Below are positions 60,229 through 64,000 of a DNA stretch of 64,000 nt, one piece after another (positions within the stretch are counted from its first letter, which is position 1; each line of letters starts with the position of its first letter). The translations under genes were made by a program, and so were the position numbers. This DNA comes from Maricurvus nonylphenolicus. GTDB taxonomy: Bacteria; Pseudomonadota; Gammaproteobacteria; Pseudomonadales; Cellvibrionaceae. The notes beneath the pieces are model-generated. The model saw only the letters and a list, made by a program, of their open reading frames with translations, made no database searches and was not told the DNA's origin. Location: NCBI RefSeq assembly GCF_042854845.1, contig NZ_AP031498.1, positions 1,054,001-1,118,000 of the forward strand, in the 5' to 3' direction.

Positions 60229-61050
60229 TTAGGGTGTAGCTTCGTGGCTGGCGTCAAAAATAAATACCGATGGGTCCAGATAGCGGGAGATAATGGTTTT
60301 AATCGCCCCCGACTTTTTTAACGCTATCAGCGCCTGGTCAAACTCCCGAGTCATATCAGAGAAACCTGCCCGTTGACTGTTTTGGGTCCAGGCTATAGTG
60401 ACAGGTTGCAAGGGGTATTCGAACAGCTGCACAAAGCGGGTATTTTCAATCGCTAGCTCGGAATTGATATCGGGAATCATACTGGGGCTGACAATCGCCA
60501 CATCAATGCGGTTGGCCAATAAGGCTTTAAGTAACTGGCGGGTATTGTTGAAAATGGATTTCTGTTCCGAGACCGGAATCAAAATATCGTGCAGCTCCGG
60601 CAGTAGTCTAATGTGGCCAACATGGTAACCCGCCAAATCTTCTAGCTGACTTATAGTAATGTTTTGGGCTGTTAAACCAATAATAAAAACGCGTTGGTGA
60701 AAGATAGTGACTGAACTTAATGTCAGGTTTGGAAACAACACTTCGTCGTAGCCGGGAATTCTCAATACCAACATACCATCTGCGCCCCCCTGCAGAACTT
60801 CCAGATGGCTGCGGCGGAAAGGTTTGATAGAGAATTGGGGCGTTACGCCAATCTCTTTGCAGGCGGCAACAATGATATCGTAGCTTAAACCGGTAAGCTT
60901 ACCCTCTTGATGGAATAAGAAGGGCTTTATTTCAGCACTTGAAAATCTGAGCGTAGGGCCAGTGGAATCCGTGTTATCAGTGGCTGTCGGGTCAGCACAA
61001 CAGCTTGCACACCAGAGTAATAGCAGGGCGAGATACTGACATGTTTTCAT
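60229..61050 (-). CDS. periplasmic substrate-binding protein-like (third orphan)
   Basis: A 273-residue exported protein, signal peptide about 1-19 with Cys (ASCCADP), which may be lipidated. The body resembles SBP_bac_3: LRFSSAEIKPFLFHQEGKLTGLSYDIIVAACKEIGVTPQF, FRRSHLEVLQGGADGMLV, and the end TREFDQALIALKKSGAIKTIISRYLDP. It is convergent with the sulfatase (10 bp). No transport genes adjoin it. Ligand unknown. Confidence 0.8.
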   Translation of the reverse strand: MKTCQYLALLLLWCASCCADPTATDNTDSTGPTLRFSSAEIKPFLFHQEGKLTGLSYDIIVAACKEIGVTPQFSIKPFRRSHLEVLQGGADGMLVLRIPGYDEVLFPNLTLSSVTIFHQRVFIIGLTAQNITISQLEDLAGYHVGHIRLLPELHDILIPVSEQKSIFNNTRQLLKALLANRIDVAIVSPSMIPDINSELAIENTRFVQLFEYPLQPVTIAWTQNSQRAGFSDMTREFDQALIALKKSGAIKTIISRYLDPSVFIFDASHEATP

Positions 61051-61166
61051 GGAATAGCGCCACTGAATCTAGAATCAATGGTATAACTATAGTGTTTGCA
61101 GATCTGATTTTACAAATGCCCCTGGGAGGCAGGGGCATATCTAGGGCATAACGAGGAAGGCGCGCT

Positions 61167-61544
61167 TTAGGCTGGGCCAAACTGGTAGAAGGCAATCTTG
61201 TTGCCGTCAGGATCGCGAATATAGGCACCATAGAATACATCGGGAATACGCACTCCGGGGGCTCCGTCACAGGTTGCACCCAGCTCCAGGGCTTTGGCAT
61301 GCAGGCGGTCGATTAATTCCGTGGAACCCGGGTGAATAGCAATCATATTACCGTTGCCCGGTGCTGGGGTTTCTTTGTCGTAGGGAATACACACGGCCAG
61401 CATTGGCTCTTCCATAGAGCGGCCAATCAGGGCAATGCGATCCATATCCATTAACAGCTTGGCGTCAATGTCTGCCAGCAGTTCGGTATAGAACTGCTTG
61501 GCCTTTTCCATATCGTTAACACCAATGGTGACGTATCCGATCAT
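61167..61544 (-). CDS. VOC-family (glyoxalase/dioxygenase fold) protein
   Basis: A 125-residue vicinal-oxygen-chelate protein: MIGYVTIGVNDMEKAKQFYTELL, then the second half with GAYIRDPDGNKIAFYQFGP. The metal-binding Glu and His of glyoxalase I are not all clear. Function cannot be set. It is 45 bp after the lipocalin-like gene on the same strand and belongs to the GST/FAH run. Confidence 0.87.
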   Translation of the reverse strand: MIGYVTIGVNDMEKAKQFYTELLADIDAKLLMDMDRIALIGRSMEEPMLAVCIPYDKETPAPGNGNMIAIHPGSTELIDRLHAKALELGATCDGAPGVRIPDVFYGAYIRDPDGNKIAFYQFGPA

Positions 61545-61589
61545 TAATTATTACCTCTCTCATTTCTCTCTAGCTTTTTAAATCGCCAT

Positions 61590-62096
61590 TTAGGCAATGC
61601 GTTGCCAAACCAGCTTATCACTGAATTCGCCTTCATTGGTGCTTAAGGTTAACCGATTGTCTGAAATGTCAAACTTTCGGGCCAGGGTGGTACCAACCCA
61701 CTGCGGTACCAGACTGTTTTTAATATGGTGCTGCACTTCATCGTTGTTAACCTCAAAGGGGCCGCAGTAGGTGATATAACCCATACTGGCCAGGCAGAAT
61801 CGCTCCATCAAATCATCGATATCTTTTTGCTGTTGTGCATCAATATCAAGATCTTGCTTGGGGGCATCCTTGGGGGGATTGAGCAGCATGCGTGCAGCTA
61901 CCAAACGGTGGCGATCTTGTGGCACATGTTTGCGGTCTTTTTCCATTAGGGTGGCTGAGACCCAACCGTTGTCGGTATAAATAAGATGGCCGTCGGCATT
62001 GCCGTTAAACGGGTAGTGCACATAACCGGATGGTGTATGGGTTACGGACCACTCGGCGAGGGCCCAGGTACCAGTGAACGGGTTAGCGTTATTCAT
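61590..62096 (-). CDS. lipocalin-like domain protein
   Basis: A 168-residue protein with the PF13924-type lipocalin-like pattern: NPFTGTWALAEWSV, HYPFNGNADGHLIYTDNGWVSATLM, and the C-terminal NRLTLSTNEGEFSDKLVWQRIA. It is a small beta-barrel of unknown ligand, with no signal peptide. The start overlaps the GST gene stop by 4 bp, so the two are coupled. Confidence 0.8.
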   Translation of the reverse strand: MNNANPFTGTWALAEWSVTHTPSGYVHYPFNGNADGHLIYTDNGWVSATLMEKDRKHVPQDRHRLVAARMLLNPPKDAPKQDLDIDAQQQKDIDDLMERFCLASMGYITYCGPFEVNNDEVQHHIKNSLVPQWVGTTLARKFDISDNRLTLSTNEGEFSDKLVWQRIA

Positions 62097-62980
62097 AAGC
62101 GGTTCTCCTTTCGAGCGGCTGTCGCCGTTTGGGGAAAGTCAGTGGGGTTGGTATCCATCGCAAGAATACTGCGGATAGAGTTCTTGCCGATATTGGCACG
62201 GAAAAAAGCGGCGAATTTTAAAACCTTAAGCGCAGGGGCTGGCTCATAAGCTAATAAACCCTGCTGGTATGATGGGCGCTGGGATATTTGTTTAAACCAG
62301 CGGCGCAGGTGCGGAAATTTGGCCATCGGGAAGCACAGTAGTTCCAGGCGATGGATATTGACTGCCCAGGTGGTATCGGCGATCCCGAAGTCACCACCCG
62401 ATAACCAGGGCTGTTTGCTTAAAATATTTTCCAATCGCGTTAAGGCCTGCTGCATCTGCCAGACGGCGGCGCGAATAGTGCTCACCGGTAAACCCTCGGC
62501 AGAAGAAAAGCTTTTGTGAAATTGATAAAGCTCGCGGTTCTTTAATTTTTTATTCAGCGTTTCCAGTTGTTCGGCATTCTTTTTTGCCATGGGCTTGAAC
62601 AGATACTGGAAAGAAAGAATTTTAAAATCTGTTTGTCGCGCATCGCTAAGGGCAATAACCGCATTTTCTGTTTCCAGATCTTCAGCCGCTTGCGGACGGG
62701 TATCGGAAAGTTGTTTTAAATACTTCAGAATATCACTGGATTCAATCAGTACTTGTCCATCGTGTACCAGTGTCGGCACCACCGCATTGGGGTTAATGCC
62801 TTGATACCACTCGGTGAGGTTTTCTTCCTTGGGGATATCGACAATATGACTGGTCCAGGGAATATCACGCTCGTTTAAGAAGATACGTACCCGCTGCGAG
62901 CAGTAGCTCATGCCGTAGTGAAACAAATGGAAGCCTTGCCATTCGGTGACTTCCTTCGTGGTGGGGGTAACAAAGGGCAT
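62093..62980 (-). CDS. glutathione S-transferase family protein
   Basis: A 295-residue GST. The N-terminal thioredoxin fold has FHLFHYGMSYCSQRVRIFLNERDIPW (Cys in the active-site helix region), the glutathione-binding NPNAVVPTLVHDGQVLIESSDIL, and the all-helical C-domain with WLSGGDFGIADTTWAVNIHRLELL. It is preceded by AGGAG six bases before ATG. In this gene run with an FAH hydrolase, isomerase or detoxification roles are possible. Confidence 0.9.
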   Translation of the reverse strand: MPFVTPTTKEVTEWQGFHLFHYGMSYCSQRVRIFLNERDIPWTSHIVDIPKEENLTEWYQGINPNAVVPTLVHDGQVLIESSDILKYLKQLSDTRPQAAEDLETENAVIALSDARQTDFKILSFQYLFKPMAKKNAEQLETLNKKLKNRELYQFHKSFSSAEGLPVSTIRAAVWQMQQALTRLENILSKQPWLSGGDFGIADTTWAVNIHRLELLCFPMAKFPHLRRWFKQISQRPSYQQGLLAYEPAPALKVLKFAAFFRANIGKNSIRSILAMDTNPTDFPQTATAARKENRL

Positions 62981-63082
62981 GGCGTTCTCCTGTATGTGAT
63001 CTCATAAAAAAACAGGTGCCGAAAACATACCTGACACCTGTGCAGAGAGAGAAGGGGTTATATAGAACTCAACCCGAATAGA

Positions 63083-63111
63083 CACTGCCATTCCCGCTTT
63101 CGTGGGAATGG
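63083..63111. repeat. intergenic hairpin related to repeat family B
   Basis: ACTGCCATTCCCG at 63084-63096 is the same as 45544-45556. CCATTCCC (63088-63095) pairs with GGGAATGG (63104-63111) and is followed on the plus strand by GGATTTTTT. It lies between the FAH and GST genes, which run on the minus strand, so it is not a terminator for them in the T-rich sense. Confidence 0.5.
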
Positions 63112-63152
63112 GGATTTTTTCAGGGCAAGCGCTACTAAAAATAATGGTGTGA

Positions 63153-64000
63153 TCAAGCACCCTGCTTAATCAGATTTTCCTGTGTACCTAAATTAACCTT
63201 GCCGTCCTGGCTACGAATAGAGGTTGTCAGCTTATCGCCCGGTTGCAGGTAGCGACCATTACGCTTTTGACCTTTAACAAACAGATTCCATTTCTTTGAC
63301 TCAGGCAACAGGGACAGTATCTTCACTAAAAACGCCGGTGGAATTTGCATCGCACAACCGTGAGGAGTGCCGGTTAATACCAGATCGCCCACACTTAAGT
63401 CACTGACTTGAGTAAATTCACTTAAGGATTCGGCTGGTTTAAAAACCAGGTTGGCGGTGGAGTCCTGCTGGCGTACTTGGCCGTTAACACGTAGTTCCAG
63501 TTGCAAGCCGTGTAAGTAGTGCATATCTTCTTTTTCCAGCAGGCACAGCACCGGGCCGGTAGGGCAGAAACTGCGATAACTTTTGCCTTTAAAGAACTGC
63601 ATTTGTGGTACTTGAATATCACGTGCCGATACATCGTTACCAATCACAATACCGGCGACTACGTCGTGAATATTGTCATCGGTAATTTTCAGCTCAGTAT
63701 TGGTGTCTTTACCGATTACCAGGCCCAATTCTACTTCGTAGTCGAGTAGTTGTACGTGCTTGGGGCGGGTAATGTCACTGCTGCCGGCACAGACACTGGC
63801 AGAAGATTTGTTAAAAAACATGTTGAACGCTTTATCGTCCGGGTTCATACCCGACTCAATCATATGCTGGCGATAATTAGCGCCCTGGCACAAAACACGG
63901 CAAGGCGTGGTTACCGGGCTTAATAGCGTTAGCTCGCTTAACGGCAGGCTATTATTTAACGCTTTGTTTTGTGCCTGTTGTAAAACGGCGTAGGCTTGCT
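63153..64000 (-). CDS. fumarylacetoacetate hydrolase-family protein, 5' end beyond window
   Basis: The C-terminal FAH domain is present and the frame stays open to the end of the window, so the start is missing. Reading inward from the edge, a leader with PVTTPCRVLCQGANYRQH resembles the family's usual entry, and a TTG codon at 63893 would be internal. Metal ligands are suggested by LDYEVELGLVIGKD. Further blocks are IVIGNDVSARDIQ, FFKGKSYRSFCPTGP and VLTGTPHG. It hydrolyses or isomerises a 2-oxo-type acid, typically at the end of aromatic breakdown. Confidence 0.9.
   Translation of the reverse strand, partial: QAYAVLQQAQNKALNNSLPLSELTLLSPVTTPCRVLCQGANYRQHMIESGMNPDDKAFNMFFNKSSASVCAGSSDITRPKHVQLLDYEVELGLVIGKDTNTELKITDDNIHDVVAGIVIGNDVSARDIQVPQMQFFKGKSYRSFCPTGPVLCLLEKEDMHYLHGLQLELRVNGQVRQQDSTANLVFKPAESLSEFTQVSDLSVGDLVLTGTPHGCAMQIPPAFLVKILSLLPESKKWNLFVKGQKRNGRYLQPGDKLTTSIRSQDGKVNLGTQENLIKQGA

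Noticed and set aside
1..64000. tRNA, rRNA, CRISPR array, prophage or insertion-sequence features
   Set aside because: No cloverleaf-like clusters, repeat-spacer arrays, integrase or transposase genes were recognised by eye; a dedicated scan would be needed to exclude small RNAs.

Overview
The window reads as chromosome from a Gram-negative, aerobic, probably marine gammaproteobacterium of intermediate GC. Four TonB-dependent receptors, medium-chain-type polyhydroxyalkanoate (PHA) genes, LolA-like and RND export genes, a sigma54/NtrC-type promoter and Fur-like sites fit the Cellvibrionales/Spongiibacteraceae/Pseudomonadales area; this placement is inference from gene content. No rRNA, tRNA, CRISPR array, prophage or insertion sequence was recognised.

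Layout. 1-5950: a membrane-anchored RoxA-like di-heme cytochrome c coupled to a truncated secreted protein, a 7TM-DISM diguanylate cyclase and four small genes (GNAT, GFA, ABM and an unknown). 6027-15750: an apparent regulon with a Tat-exported FAD oxidoreductase, a membrane protein, a lipoprotein, a TonB receptor, an AraC-type regulator, a GlcD-like FAD dehydrogenase and glyA. Two matching AraC-type operators, each a pair of 15-nt half-sites with 22-nt phasing, precede its two main units. 15764-20245: two orphan periplasmic binding proteins, then a Fur-like box, a TonB receptor with a Cys-X-X-Cys in its plug and a thioredoxin-like protein. 20239-24202: PHA synthase, phasin and PHA depolymerase, with a perfect 40-bp palindrome ending the synthase unit. 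24241-25868: an unknown membrane protein and a zinc-ribbon/HExxH membrane protein.

25869-29702: a gene-free control region with two NtrC-like sites and a -24/-12 promoter, then the nitrate transporter narK and a PP2C-kinase fusion. 29750-33468: 5-oxoprolinase pxpABC with a downstream porin. 33527-39410: a TetR regulator, a class III aminotransferase/phospho-lyase and, divergently, an APH-family kinase translationally coupled to a TonB receptor; this looks like an import, phosphorylation and elimination pathway for an amino alcohol. 39498-45528: a lipoprotein amidohydrolase, a small diguanylate cyclase, then housekeeping genes (cold shock protein, DUF3301, mobA, pdxH, quinone reductase). 45541-48989: a CoA-transferase, a PPOX-family flavoprotein, a Gly/Cys-tailed protein and a LysE exporter, interspersed with two families of palindromic intergenic repeats. 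49000-54240: a TetR-controlled RND/LolA-like/beta-barrel export operon with three operator copies. 54314-64000: a Cache-GGDEF cyclase, a TonB receptor divergent from a sulfatase, a third orphan binding protein, and a VOC/lipocalin/GST/FAH cluster that runs off the window.

The strongest candidates for undescribed biology are the AraC-defined regulon at 6-15 kb and the kinase/phospho-lyase/TonB receptor locus at 34-39 kb. In each, regulatory DNA and coupled start codons tie uptake at the outer membrane to oxidation or elimination chemistry, with no substrate assigned. Functions come from motif recognition by eye; no database search was run.
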